A stretch of 64,000 bases of DNA from Bifidobacterium scaligerum (lineage in GTDB: Bacteria > Actinomycetota > Actinomycetes > Actinomycetales > Bifidobacteriaceae), in NCBI RefSeq assembly GCF_002802865.1, contig NZ_PGLQ01000001.1, positions 496,001-560,000 on the forward strand, read 5' to 3'. Positions 28,146 to 37,028 of this stretch are shown here, in pieces. Position 1 is the stretch's first letter. Every line of letters starts with the position of its first letter. The translations under genes and the position numbers were made by a program. Below the pieces are notes generated by a model. The model was given only the letters and a program-made list of their open reading frames with translations. It was not told where the DNA came from and did no database searches.

Positions 28146-30743
28146 ATGGTACATCACCATCACAGCAAGGAAGACTCGCAATCACGTAACCTCAGTCCTT
28201 CGCAACGATATGCCACTTTCCGTAAAATACAACGGCAACGTATGTCGGTGGCGGCTCGTTTCGCCGCCACTCTGCCGTTCGAACTTGACGATTTCCAGAC
28301 TGAGGCCAATGAGGCGTTAGAGGCCGACAGCAATGTGCTGGTAGCTGCACCTACCGGAGCAGGCAAAACCGTCATAGCGGATTTTGCCATCTTTTTAGCT
28401 CAGGAACGCAACGTCAAAGCGTTCTACACCACTCCCATCAAGGCCTTAAGCAATCAGAAATATCACGATCTGGTGGATGCCTATGGTTCGGACCGTGTGG
28501 GCTTGCTGACCGGCGACACGTCCATCAATTCCGAAGCGGACATCGTAGTTATGACCACAGAGGTCTTGCGTAACATGCTCTATGAGCATTCTTCAACACT
28601 GAACGCATTACGCTATGTGATTCTGGATGAAGTGCATTATCTCGCGGATAGGTTCCGTGGCCCCGTATGGGAAGAAGTAATCATCCACCTGCCGAAATCC
28701 GTGAAGATCGTAGGACTGTCTGCGACGGTATCCAATGTAGAGGATTTCTCCAATTGGATCTCTTCAGTACGAGGAGACACCAAGCTGGTAATCAGTGAAC
28801 ACCGTCCCGTGCCATTGGAACAACACGTAATGGTACAAGCGGATGAGCATACTGAGCCCGAAGTGTTTGATTTATATCGCAGAGATGCTCAAGGGAACCA
28901 GACGCTTAAGCTTAATTCCGAGTTGATCAACCGGCTTGATCAACTCGATCGTAAAGCGGCAAGACGACGCGGCGAAGAAAGGCCGGATAAAAAACGCACG
29001 GGTCGCTCAGCCCGAGGAAAGGGCAAAGAGAGACGCGCGGGCCATATGCCAAAGCCCGAACGCCACACACCTCGCCGATGGGCTGTGGTGGATGAGCTGA
29101 ATTTTCTTGACATGCTGCCTGGAATTTACTTTATCTTCTCCCGCAATGGTTGCGATCAGGCTGTGGAGCAGTGCATTAATGCCGGGCTTGAACTGACAAC
29201 CGATCAGGAAGCGATAAGGATTCGTCGTATCGTAGATGAGATGGTGGACGGCCAACTGACACAAGATGATTTGAAGGCGCTTCAATTCTCAAAGTTTCGT
29301 TTCGCCTTGGAGGAAGGTTTCGCTTCTCACCATGCAGGCATGATTGCCTTGTTCCGTCAGATTGTCGAGCGCCTGTTCGAGGAGGGGCTCGTCAAAATGG
29401 TGTTTGCTACCGAAACACTGGCTCTGGGTATCAACATGCCCGCTCGATGCGTTGTAGTTGAAAAACTTGAGAAATTTGATGGTACCGGGCATGTGAGTCT
29501 GACTCCTGGTGAATTCACCCAGCTGACCGGTCGTGCAGGACGCCGTGGCATTGATACCATCGGTCATGCCATTGTCGTCGATCATCATGGTTTTGTGCCA
29601 GCTACTGCCGCAGCATTGTCTTCCAAGCGTGTATATCCATTACATTCGAGTTTCCGTCCCACGTTCAATATGGCAGTGAACCTGCTGAACTCCAGTGATT
29701 ACGAAACCGCTCGCGTGACCTTGGATCAGTCATTCGCTCAGTGGGAAGCCAACGAGTCCGCTTGGCAGTTGGAATCCCAAATCGCAACATTGAAAACTGC
29801 ACTGGACGGCTATGAGCAAGCATTCCAGTGCAGTCATGGTGATTTTCGCAAATTCATGACCATTCGTATGGAGTTAAGCTCCATCGAGAAAGATGGGCGT
29901 CGCAGCCTTAAACGAGAGACGTTTTTAACCGATAAGGAACGTTCCGCAGCTTTTGCCGCACTCGACCAACGAATTCGACAGTTACGTCAAGAAGAGCAAC
30001 AACATCCGTGCCGTAGCTGTCCTGATTTACAGCAGCATCTCAAATGGGGACATCGTTGGGTGCGTGAGAAACGCGAGTTGGAACGTGTTCAGAACCGTTA
30101 TGATTCACGCACCGGTTCCGTGGCTCGCCAGTTCGATCTTATCTGCGATATCCTTGCCAGACTTGGTTACCTCGATGTGGAGAGGCGCACAAACGGCAAG
30201 ATCGACATGACTTTGACAGATAAAGGCCATCTGTTGCGTCGTATCTATAGCGAACATGATTTGGAACTTTGCGAGGCGTTACTCGCCGGCATATTCAATA
30301 ACCTTGACGACAGGGGACTGGCCGCTGTGCTTTCTTCACTGGTCTATGAGGCTAGACGCGGCACAGGAGGCGAACCAAGACACTATCCCGGTGGCATTAC
30401 CGGCAGAATCGCTATCGCCTCATCTAAGCTTCAAAATATTTGTGCGGATATCAATACGATGTGCGAGGATCACGGATTAGAAGAGTTGCAGCAACCAGAT
30501 TGCGGTCTCCTTGATGTGATGTACGAATGGGCGGACGGTTCGTCACTCGCCGCATGCCTCTATGGCACAGACATGACCGGTGGTGACTTCGTGCGTACCG
30601 CTAAACGGTTATCGGATGTGCTGCAGCAGATTGCGGTTGCTGGACCGTTACCTGTAGATGGGGGAGATGTGTTAGCAGATACCGCGCGCCACGCTGCTGA
30701 TGCTGTTAATCGCGGTATTGTAGCGTATTCCGGCGTGGAATGA
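28146..30743 (+). CDS. helY: Ski2-like DEAD/DEAH-box helicase (HelY type)
   Basis: 865 residues from the ATG at 28146, chosen for the GGAAAGG site upstream. Helicase motifs: APTGAGKT (I), DEVHYLAD (II), SATVSN (III), ETLALGINMP (V), QLTGRAGRRGID (VI). The C-terminal region is typical of Ski2/Mtr4-like RNA helicases. It probably acts in RNA turnover. It directly follows the small membrane protein in one operon with the PafBC-like regulator. Confidence 0.9.
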   Translation: MVHHHHSKEDSQSRNLSPSQRYATFRKIQRQRMSVAARFAATLPFELDDFQTEANEALEADSNVLVAAPTGAGKTVIADFAIFLAQERNVKAFYTTPIKALSNQKYHDLVDAYGSDRVGLLTGDTSINSEADIVVMTTEVLRNMLYEHSSTLNALRYVILDEVHYLADRFRGPVWEEVIIHLPKSVKIVGLSATVSNVEDFSNWISSVRGDTKLVISEHRPVPLEQHVMVQADEHTEPEVFDLYRRDAQGNQTLKLNSELINRLDQLDRKAARRRGEERPDKKRTGRSARGKGKERRAGHMPKPERHTPRRWAVVDELNFLDMLPGIYFIFSRNGCDQAVEQCINAGLELTTDQEAIRIRRIVDEMVDGQLTQDDLKALQFSKFRFALEEGFASHHAGMIALFRQIVERLFEEGLVKMVFATETLALGINMPARCVVVEKLEKFDGTGHVSLTPGEFTQLTGRAGRRGIDTIGHAIVVDHHGFVPATAAALSSKRVYPLHSSFRPTFNMAVNLLNSSDYETARVTLDQSFAQWEANESAWQLESQIATLKTALDGYEQAFQCSHGDFRKFMTIRMELSSIEKDGRRSLKRETFLTDKERSAAFAALDQRIRQLRQEEQQHPCRSCPDLQQHLKWGHRWVREKRELERVQNRYDSRTGSVARQFDLICDILARLGYLDVERRTNGKIDMTLTDKGHLLRRIYSEHDLELCEALLAGIFNNLDDRGLAAVLSSLVYEARRGTGGEPRHYPGGITGRIAIASSKLQNICADINTMCEDHGLEELQQPDCGLLDVMYEWADGSSLAACLYGTDMTGGDFVRTAKRLSDVLQQIAVAGPLPVDGGDVLADTARHAADAVNRGIVAYSGVE

Positions 30744-30905
30744 GGGTTCACTGGATTCTCATGAGATGTGACGAAATGGACGTATCGTCAGGTAAATATC
30801 AAGAGAGAATAAAATAGTTCAGTTCAGGTGAAACCGGAATATCGATCTCGTCCGAACTGTTACGTACAGTAATACGGTTACATGTGATTCAAGGAGGATG
30901 CCGAT

Positions 30906-31253
30906 ATGGCAGAACGCAGCCTGAGGGGTATGAGCATCGGTGCAAAGTCGTTGGAGTCCGACGACAATGTTGATTTCGCTGCACGAAATGATGTAGCGTA
31001 TTTGTGCCCGAAGGGTCATCGTACAATTCTGCCGTTTGCAGAGGGCGCTGAAGTACCGGACGAGTGGGAGTGCCGCTGCGGTTCCGTGGCTCATCGAGAA
31101 GGCGATGGTGACCGTGAGGGCGACGAAATCAGCAAACCAACCCGTACGCACTGGGATATGTTGCTTGAGCGTCGCAGCGAAGAGGAGCTTGCCACTCTTT
31201 TGGAAAAGCGTTTGCAGATGCATCGCGATGGGTGGATTCCCGACTACGAGTGA
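30906..31253 (+). CDS. rbpA: RNA polymerase-binding protein RbpA
   Basis: 115 residues. Core pattern VAYLCPKGHRTILPFAEGAE, then PDEWECRCGSVA (Cys pairs of the RbpA core), and the C-terminal sigma-interacting stretch KPTRTHWDMLLERRSEEELA. It stabilises the RNA polymerase-sigmaA open complex in actinobacteria. AAGGAGG precedes the start. The 160 nt upstream are non-coding. Confidence 0.94.
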   Translation: MAERSLRGMSIGAKSLESDDNVDFAARNDVAYLCPKGHRTILPFAEGAEVPDEWECRCGSVAHREGDGDREGDEISKPTRTHWDMLLERRSEEELATLLEKRLQMHRDGWIPDYE

Positions 31254-31330
31254 TACTGCACTGTGCAGTAGAGATACATTCTACATGAACAACACGTGAA
31301 CTATATGCCCAGTCATGACGGCTGGGCATA
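31254..31330. terminator. Two stem-loops after rbpA
   Basis: A near-perfect palindrome TACTGCACTGTGCAGTA (31254-31270) starts right after the rbpA stop. A second hairpin (31304-31330) has arms TATGCCCAG and CTGGGCATA. Neither is followed by a strong T-run, so termination is likely but not typical. Confidence 0.45.
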
Positions 31331-31434
31331 ATCATTGCTGGTATGTAGCGCGTTGCGATTGAGTCCATCAGCTAGTAATTGGATGGTTTGCACGTGCGCC
31401 AATTACAAGATGAATGACAGGGGGAGAAGACCTC

Positions 31435-32154
31435 ATGGCACAACACCCGAGAAAAGTGGTCCTGCTGGATCTCGATGGCACACTGACCAAGTCTGATGGA
31501 GGTATCATCGCATCCGTTGTGAAAACGTTTGAAGCTCTTGGCCGTCCTGTACCAGACGACGCCGAGTTACATCGTTTCATCGGACCTGCGATCATCGAAT
31601 CCTTGCAACGTAACCATGTGCCAGAGGATGAGCTGGATCGTGCTGTGGACATCTATCGCAGCTTTTACGCAGATAAAGCCGTATTCGACGACCCCAATGA
31701 ACCGGGGAACAAAGTGCCTGGCCGTTTAGTAAATGTCGTGTTTCCGGGGATTCGTGAACAACTGCTTAAGCTACGCGCTGATGGTTATTATCTGGCACTG
31801 GCCAGCTGCAAGCCGGAATACCAATGTATACCGATCTGCGAGCATTTCCATCTCACCGAGCTATTGGATGGAATATATGGCGCATCCAAGGACAACACCC
31901 GACTCGACAAGGATCAGGTGATTCGTTACTGCTTCGACAAGATCGGTTTTGATGGTGAAGCTGGTGACCGTGCCGTGATGATCGGCGATCGATACACGGA
32001 TATTGACGGTGCTCGGGCTTGCGGTCTCGACACAATCGGCTGCCGTTGGGGTTATGCTCCAGCCGGTGAGATGGAAGAACACGGTGTCTATGAAATCATT
32101 GAGACCACCAACCAACTTGAGGACGCCGTCAACCGATACTTCGCAACGCACTGA
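31435..32154 (+). CDS. HAD-superfamily phosphatase (phosphoglycolate phosphatase-like)
   Basis: 239 residues from the ATG at 31435 (GGGGGAG upstream). HAD motif I is LLDLDGTLTKSD, the cap domain begins after GGIIASVVKTFEALG, motif II/III region ASCKPE, and motif IV MIGDRYTDIDGA. The substrate is uncertain; Gph-like or nucleotide/sugar phosphate substrates are possible. Confidence 0.88.
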   Translation: MAQHPRKVVLLDLDGTLTKSDGGIIASVVKTFEALGRPVPDDAELHRFIGPAIIESLQRNHVPEDELDRAVDIYRSFYADKAVFDDPNEPGNKVPGRLVNVVFPGIREQLLKLRADGYYLALASCKPEYQCIPICEHFHLTELLDGIYGASKDNTRLDKDQVIRYCFDKIGFDGEAGDRAVMIGDRYTDIDGARACGLDTIGCRWGYAPAGEMEEHGVYEIIETTNQLEDAVNRYFATH

Positions 32155-32163
32155 TTCCGCTGA

Positions 32164-32223
32164 CTGATCTCGCTGTCCTCAAGCAGTGATGTTACCGCTA
32201 GCCACCGAGGGAAGCGAGATCAG
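32164..32223. repeat. Long-spaced inverted repeat between convergent genes
   Basis: Arms CTGATCTCGCT and AGCGAGATCAG are perfect over 11 bp with a 38-nt spacer. It lies between the HAD gene and the oppositely oriented membrane protein and may serve as a shared terminator. Confidence 0.35.
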
Positions 32224-32340
32224 AGAGTGATTACAATATCAGATTGAATCGTACAAGAGTGAATTTTTTGGTGTCGTTCTGTTGCTGCTCTATGCAATCT
32301 GACATAACGTACATTATCGGCTATTTAGAAAAAGCTCCAC

Positions 32341-32727
32341 TTACCGTTTGCCGATCGCTGATTTCAACCGTTGATCCATCTCAGATTCCATCGCATGGCG
32401 TGCCTGAAAATACATGGTTATGATTTCCGCCAATACCAGAATCGAGATAATGATGGCTCCAAAGATACCGACACGTTCATACCAAGTGCGGAATATGCTA
32501 TCAAGGTCATCGGCGATCAGCATATAAACCGGAAAAGGCAATAACGCCATAATAAATGACATAACATGCAGTCTGACCATGGTCCAGCTGACAATAGGTA
32601 CATAGGATCTACGAGAACGAGACCTCAGCAATTGGCCGCGATGTACTGTCACAACAATAATGAATATCGCTAAAGCAACAGCGGAAAGCCATAATACGAA
32701 AGGCAAAAGATTGTTGACGTTAATCAT
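32341..32727 (-). CDS. Integral membrane protein, unknown (128 aa)
   Basis: Three hydrophobic segments (FVLWLSAVALAIFIIVVTV; LHVMSFIMALLPFPVYML; GIFGAIIISILVLAEIITMY) separated by a basic loop rich in Arg and Ser. No family is recognised. It follows the FtsR-like gene closely on the minus strand and is probably co-transcribed with it. Confidence 0.75.
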   Translation of the reverse strand: MINVNNLLPFVLWLSAVALAIFIIVVTVHRGQLLRSRSRRSYVPIVSWTMVRLHVMSFIMALLPFPVYMLIADDLDSIFRTWYERVGIFGAIIISILVLAEIITMYFQARHAMESEMDQRLKSAIGKR

Positions 32728-32745
32728 AGAACGTGTTTTATCCGA

Positions 32746-33384
32746 TCAGTCGTAAGATTCTTCGCGCTGCAACCGTTGCGCTTCAATTTTTTTCCGCATA
32801 CGCATGGCGGTAAGTTCATCGATTGGTCGTACGGCTCGTCCAGTTGATGGTTGATGTTTAAGATCTACATAATCCTCATGATCCAGAGCAACCGCGATCT
32901 GATGCCAAAGCGATCCCACCGAAACCGCAAATACCGCTTTTCCACTGCGCAACAGTTCAAGCATTTGTTCACTCGTCGTGCATTCATGCACTGTCTGGCC
33001 ATCACACATAATGGTTACATCGGCCAACTGCGCTGTAGCTCGTTGGGTAAGGAAACCGATGGCTGCAGTGACGTTTTGCAGGTTCACACCAGCATCAAGC
33101 AATTTCTTGGACACAGCAAGGATTACTACATCTTTAAATGAATACAGACGGCGAGATCCTGAACCATGCGATGGATTAATAGACGGCTCCACGATTTGTT
33201 TACGTGCCCAATAATCCAGCTGACGATAGGTTATACCAGCTATTTTCGAGGCAACAGTTCCTCGATATCCGCGTGTGATTTCTTCAACGTCAGGACTTGA
33301 AAACAATTCCCCTTGAATTGCACCGTCATTGAGATTCGTGCGTTCCGCGAGAGGAACATGTAAAGACAAACTAGTCTGTTCCAT
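32746..33384 (-). CDS. ftsR: MerR-family regulator (FtsR-like)
   Basis: 212 residues from the ATG at 33384, which has GGGGAG upstream; an in-frame ATG at 33405 lacks one. The MerR HTH reads VASKIAGITYRQLDYWARKQIVEP, followed by the wing SRRLYSFKDVVILAVSKKLL (first part SRRLYSFKD). The neighbouring GarA-like FHA gene is the usual actinobacterial partner of FtsR, which controls ftsZ in Corynebacterium. The specific call rests on this context. Confidence 0.78.
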   Translation of the reverse strand: MEQTSLSLHVPLAERTNLNDGAIQGELFSSPDVEEITRGYRGTVASKIAGITYRQLDYWARKQIVEPSINPSHGSGSRRLYSFKDVVILAVSKKLLDAGVNLQNVTAAIGFLTQRATAQLADVTIMCDGQTVHECTTSEQMLELLRSGKAVFAVSVGSLWHQIAVALDHEDYVDLKHQPSTGRAVRPIDELTAMRMRKKIEAQRLQREESYD

Positions 33385-33477
33385 ATCCCTCTCCCCTGCA
33401 CTCATTTTTCATCCTGCATTGACCGCTACGGCAAAAGGAGACAGACTGCCGTAGTAATTTCTACAATCCAACCATGG

Positions 33478-33921
33478 TTACCGTGAAATAATGGCGGATT
33501 TAGTAAAGAAGACGAGCCGGAATTTACCGATCATAATTTCATCGCCGTTTTTCAATGCGACTTGGTCCACACGCTGACGGTTAACGTACGTACCGTTCAA
33601 GCTGCCTGCATCAACAACGTAGAAAGTACCGTTAACCCTGCGGAACACGGCATGTTGACGAGACACCGTAGAATCATCCAACAAAATATCTGCCCGAGGA
33701 TCTCGCCCCACGGTGATTTCATCTTCGTCAAGCAAGTAACGGGAACCAGATACCGCTCCCCTAGCGGAAATGAGCAGAGCCGTTCCCTCAGACAATCTGG
33801 TAATCGTATCCAAGTCCTCTTGTGTAAGCGGACGATCACCAGTAGTGGTAATGGGCAATACATTAATTGCAGGCAGGCCAATGATGGTAGTTTCACCTGC
33901 GCTTGGAATCGGATCAGTCAT
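33478..33921 (-). CDS. garA: FHA-domain protein GarA/OdhI-like
   Basis: 147 residues. The N-terminal GETTIIG resembles the phosphorylated Thr-Thr motif of GarA/OdhI. The FHA core is ITVGRDPRADILLDDSTVSRQH and DAGSLNGTYVNRQRVD, with the phospho-Thr-binding Arg, Ser and Asn present. In relatives it controls 2-oxoglutarate metabolism under serine/threonine kinases. Bifidobacteria lack much of that pathway, so the target here is unclear. Confidence 0.85.
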   Translation of the reverse strand: MTDPIPSAGETTIIGLPAINVLPITTTGDRPLTQEDLDTITRLSEGTALLISARGAVSGSRYLLDEDEITVGRDPRADILLDDSTVSRQHAVFRRVNGTFYVVDAGSLNGTYVNRQRVDQVALKNGDEIMIGKFRLVFFTKSAIISR

Positions 33922-34033
33922 AATCTCTTATTCTACCTACTCCCCTGATTTTTTTCCGCATCATTCTGCAGAAACGCCAGAATTTGTGAATCAACCCCGC
34001 GCAAGAGGTGCAGGGAAAACGAGTATAACGAAA

Positions 34034-34060
34034 AACCCGGAACCATAAAGGTTCCGGGTT
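34034..34060 (-). terminator. Rho-independent terminator of the host tRNA gene
   Basis: Arms AACCCGGAACC and GGTTCCGGGTT (11 bp, loop of 5) are followed on the minus strand by TTTTT. It lies directly after the tRNA 3' end remnant. Confidence 0.85.
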
Positions 34061-34064
34061 AATT

Positions 34065-34107
34065 GTCGGGCCGGCGGGATTTGAACCCGCGACCATAAAA
34101 CCCGAAA
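34065..34107 (-). other. Prophage attachment site: 3' part of a tRNA gene (probably tRNA-Pro)
   Basis: On the minus strand the T stem-loop is complete (GCGGG, TTCAAAT, CCCGC), followed by the acceptor strand CGGCCCG and A73. G72 and A73 fit tRNA-Pro. There is no matching 5' half: the sequence upstream is the integrase end. The intact tRNA should therefore be at the far prophage junction, outside the window. The isotype is uncertain because bases before the T arm may be phage-derived. Confidence 0.75.
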
Positions 34108-34125
34108 GCCCTACTCCCGCTTGGA

Positions 34126-35319
34126 TTATGCGGCTTCGGAAACTGTTTTTGCCCACATTTTGCCCACATTCTCCTGAAGCAATAGTTCGCCCATACGCTC
34201 CGCCAACGCGTCCAGATCATCGTCGAACAGGTCCGCGTACACGTCCAACGTCATCGCCGCCGACGCATGCCCGAGCTGGTGCTGCACCGCCTTCACGTTC
34301 GCGCCGCTGCCGACCATGAGGCTCGCCGCCGTATGCCGCAGGTCATGGCAGGTCATGCGCGGCACCCCCGCACGTATGCATGCTTTGGCGAACCAGCTGC
34401 GGTCATCGGATTTCGGCGAATGCGGCTGATGCGTGTACCCGTCCGCCGTGGACGAATCCGGGAACACCAATTCGTCCGGTTCGCGCCCGTCGCACAACTC
34501 GTGCAGCATGCCATCGAGTTCACGGGGGAACATGACGTTGCGGACCTCCCATGTCTTCGGCGTGCCCACGATCATTCGCCGCTGCACCTGCGTGGCCGAT
34601 TTGTCCACGTTGATGCGATGCCTGTCGAAATCGATGTCCGCCACCGTGAGCCCCACGCATTCACCCCACCTCAATCCGGTCAATCCCAAGGTGAGCACCA
34701 GCGTGCGTTTCAACGGGGTGGGGCACTCCCCCGCCAATCGGCACAGCTGTTCGATGGTCAGATACGTGTGTTTCGCCCGTGTCTTCCTCGGCAGTTCCAC
34801 GCCGCGTGCCGGATTCGACGGGATTCGCCGGTCCTTGACCGCATCGTCGAGGATCCCGGCCAGCAGGCCGTGCGCCCTCAATACGACGCTCGCGCTCTTC
34901 GGCCGGGCCAATACGAGCTCGCGGCCGCGTTCGTCCACGACGGTCTTGCCTTGGCTGATGGACGCGACCCACTGCTGCACGTCCTCGCGGCGCACTTCGG
35001 ATACGGGGATTCGCTGCCAGACAGGTTCCGCGTATTTGCGCCACGCGCCCTCCAGATCGTCGTAATAGCTGGGCTTGACCGTGAGCTTCTTCTTCGCGAG
35101 CCATGCTTCGGCGAGCATGCCGACGGTGGCCTTGCCGGCCTGAGGATCGATGAACGTGCCCTCCGCCTTCGCGACGGTCACCTGCTTCGCGGCCCAGTTG
35201 GTCGCGTCGATTTTCCTCTTGAATCCACGCTTGTCGGTCTGCGTTCCATCCGGCTTGCGATACCTCACGCGGTATCGGTTTTCGCCTTTGCTGGTCTTGT
35301 ATCTGGTGACATTCGCCAT
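34126..35319 (-). CDS. int: Tyrosine-type phage integrase
   Basis: 397 residues. The N-terminal ~60 residues (YRVRYRKPDGTQTDKRGF) form the arm-binding domain, residues ~65-170 the SAM-like core domain, and the rest the catalytic domain: R in TGLRWGE, HDLRHTAASLM, LGHASAAMTLDVYADL (His and nucleophilic Tyr). It runs towards the attachment site, its stop lying 18 nt from the tRNA-derived core. No excisionase was recognised with certainty. Confidence 0.95.
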   Translation of the reverse strand: MANVTRYKTSKGENRYRVRYRKPDGTQTDKRGFKRKIDATNWAAKQVTVAKAEGTFIDPQAGKATVGMLAEAWLAKKKLTVKPSYYDDLEGAWRKYAEPVWQRIPVSEVRREDVQQWVASISQGKTVVDERGRELVLARPKSASVVLRAHGLLAGILDDAVKDRRIPSNPARGVELPRKTRAKHTYLTIEQLCRLAGECPTPLKRTLVLTLGLTGLRWGECVGLTVADIDFDRHRINVDKSATQVQRRMIVGTPKTWEVRNVMFPRELDGMLHELCDGREPDELVFPDSSTADGYTHQPHSPKSDDRSWFAKACIRAGVPRMTCHDLRHTAASLMVGSGANVKAVQHQLGHASAAMTLDVYADLFDDDLDALAERMGELLLQENVGKMWAKTVSEAA

Positions 35320-35345
35320 GGATGCCTCTATTCCGATATATCCTG

Positions 35346-36188
35346 ATGAGGATGGACGATGAATTCAAAGTGCCACCGAAGCCGTGGACCGGAGCAAGCA
35401 TCAAGGCGCTCCGAGACGAGATAGTGCGAGGCGGCGAGGAAGTTCCTGGACTGAGCTACCAGACCGTCTATGTCTGGTATTCGCGGGTGTTGCTCGATGT
35501 GGTGGACAGGCTTGGCCGCGTCGACTATGTCGGAATCATCGGCGAGCAGCCGGAAATCTCCTTCAGGGTCAAAACGGTCGATACCCTGAGGGACAAGCTC
35601 ATACGGCAGGACAGCACACCCTTGTATCGGATCCATGACATCATCGGCGCAAGGGTCACCGCCAGTATGACGCTCCAGCAGCAGAATGATCTGGTTCAGG
35701 CCATTGCCGCGCTGTTCCCCAAGCACCAGATATCCGATATGAGGGAGCATCCTCATAGCGGATATAGGGGCGTGCACGTCATCGCTGGTCTTCCCCGCGG
35801 CATATTCGCAGAAATACAAATTAGGACTCTTCCGCAGGACGCATGGGCCAACTGCTATGAGGCGATAGCTGACCGTTATGGCAGAGAAATAAGGTATGGA
35901 GAATACCCCGACTCCCCTAAGGGCAGGGAGCTCGTTCAGGCGATTCAGGGTACATCCGATGGGATAAGAAGCCTGGAACTTCTTGACTCGGAACAGGGAA
36001 TCGCAGTCGGCGACATCCTCGATAACGTGACCAAGATGATGCGTCATCTGACGGAGTATTATCATGCGCCGAATCCTCAGGAACTTGAGAAGATAATAAA
36101 AATCGCTAATAATACTGGTAGTCTGATGCTCAAATTGGGAGGCGAACATGGTCGGAATGGTAATCCGGTACAACCGGAAGACCGGTGA
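35346..36188 (+). CDS. RelA/SpoT-domain protein, candidate toxSAS toxin
   Basis: 280 residues. The synthetase-fold motifs are RVKTVDTLRDK, DIIGAR (98-103), SGYRGVH (138-144) and FAEIQIRT with catalytic Glu156. No hydrolase (HD) domain is present. Single-domain enzymes of this type in phages include toxSAS proteins (PhRel, CapRel) that inhibit translation or make alarmones. It starts 26 nt from the divergent integrase and overlaps a small ORF by 41 nt. Start choice (35322, 35346 or 35352) is uncertain. Confidence 0.82.
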   Translation: MRMDDEFKVPPKPWTGASIKALRDEIVRGGEEVPGLSYQTVYVWYSRVLLDVVDRLGRVDYVGIIGEQPEISFRVKTVDTLRDKLIRQDSTPLYRIHDIIGARVTASMTLQQQNDLVQAIAALFPKHQISDMREHPHSGYRGVHVIAGLPRGIFAEIQIRTLPQDAWANCYEAIADRYGREIRYGEYPDSPKGRELVQAIQGTSDGIRSLELLDSEQGIAVGDILDNVTKMMRHLTEYYHAPNPQELEKIIKIANNTGSLMLKLGGEHGRNGNPVQPEDR

Positions 36189-36381
36189 CAGGATCGTGCG
36201 CGAATACCCCGGCCAGAACGGGTATGCGAATGCGGTCTCCGACCCGGATTTCCGCAAGGACATGGGCAAGCATCTCGGTGATTGGGAGCTGGCCGTCATA
36301 GGCTCCGATTCGTTTGATTCGATTCGCACCACGCACTCCCGGTATTTCACGGGACGCGACGTGACTCCCATACACGCATGA
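36148..36381 (+). CDS. Small protein overlapping the RelA/SpoT-like gene; candidate antitoxin
   Basis: 77 residues beginning MVGMVIRYNRKTGDRIVREY. It has a very good ribosome site (GGGAGG, five bases before ATG) inside the upstream gene and overlaps its last 41 nt in another frame. It is neither strongly acidic nor membrane-bound. Not recognised as a known family. The tight overlap with a putative toxSAS suggests an antitoxin or modulator. Confidence 0.7.
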   Translation: MVGMVIRYNRKTGDRIVREYPGQNGYANAVSDPDFRKDMGKHLGDWELAVIGSDSFDSIRTTHSRYFTGRDVTPIHA

Positions 36382-36499
36382 TTGAATAGCATTTTGGGTG
36401 TGCTTCGCCCGTATAATGACGGGTGAAGTCTCCTCCTTTCTTCAAACTACGTGGATTCTTCACTCTGCCGAACGGAATGTTGGTGGCATTCCCCGGCAT

Positions 36500-36537
36500 C
36501 GCCTCGTTGACGTTGGTAACGTCGGCGAGGCGTTTTT
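36500..36537 (+). terminator. Rho-independent terminator after the toxSAS-like operon
   Basis: A 13-bp stem (CGCCTCGTTGACG with CGTCGGCGAGGCG, two G-T pairs), loop of 7, then TTTTT. It separates the plus-strand pair from the minus-strand lysogeny genes. Confidence 0.85.
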
Positions 36538-36615
36538 ATATGTTGAAAAATCCGAAAATCAGCATATAGAAGAACGGAATCGGTTGCCGATAGCCATAAA
36601 GCATAAGAAATCGAA

Positions 36616-37026
36616 TCATAGGAGCATCCCACTGTCGTGCAGGTATTCCCTGTAGTCGTCGATGACCTCGGGGGTCACGTTCAGCTCCTCCGCCATCTGG
36701 AAGCGTTCGCCTTCGTATATGCGTTCCGCCAACGCGTACTCCGTGGGCGATATCAATAGTCTCGCGGTCATGAGCCGGCAGCGATGCTCCCTTTCGTGGC
36801 CTTCGTCCTGGTACATGCGGTGCACGAGCTCATGCACGAGCGTGCAGCGTTTCCGCGTGTAGGTCATCGAACGGTCGATGAGTATCGTGTCCTGACTGCG
36901 CGAGTACACGCCCTGCAGATCATCACGGAATACTTCGCTCATGACCGTCAATCCGGGAGCAAGCGTGTACAGGCTCATGCGCATCGGCCCGTAATTCAGA
37001 TGCGCGTCAACAGGCAGGGGAATCAT
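36616..37026 (-). CDS. ImmA/IrrE-type metallopeptidase
   Basis: 136 residues. The zinc motif H65-E66-L-V-H69 and a downstream Glu-containing helix (EHRCRLMTARLLIS) fit ImmA/IrrE peptidases, which cleave phage or ICE repressors to induce excision. It is the last gene of the leftward lysogeny operon headed by the HTH repressor, a plausible substrate. Confidence 0.85.
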   Translation of the reverse strand: MIPLPVDAHLNYGPMRMSLYTLAPGLTVMSEVFRDDLQGVYSRSQDTILIDRSMTYTRKRCTLVHELVHRMYQDEGHEREHRCRLMTARLLISPTEYALAERIYEGERFQMAEELNVTPEVIDDYREYLHDSGMLL

Positions 37027-37028
37027 TT

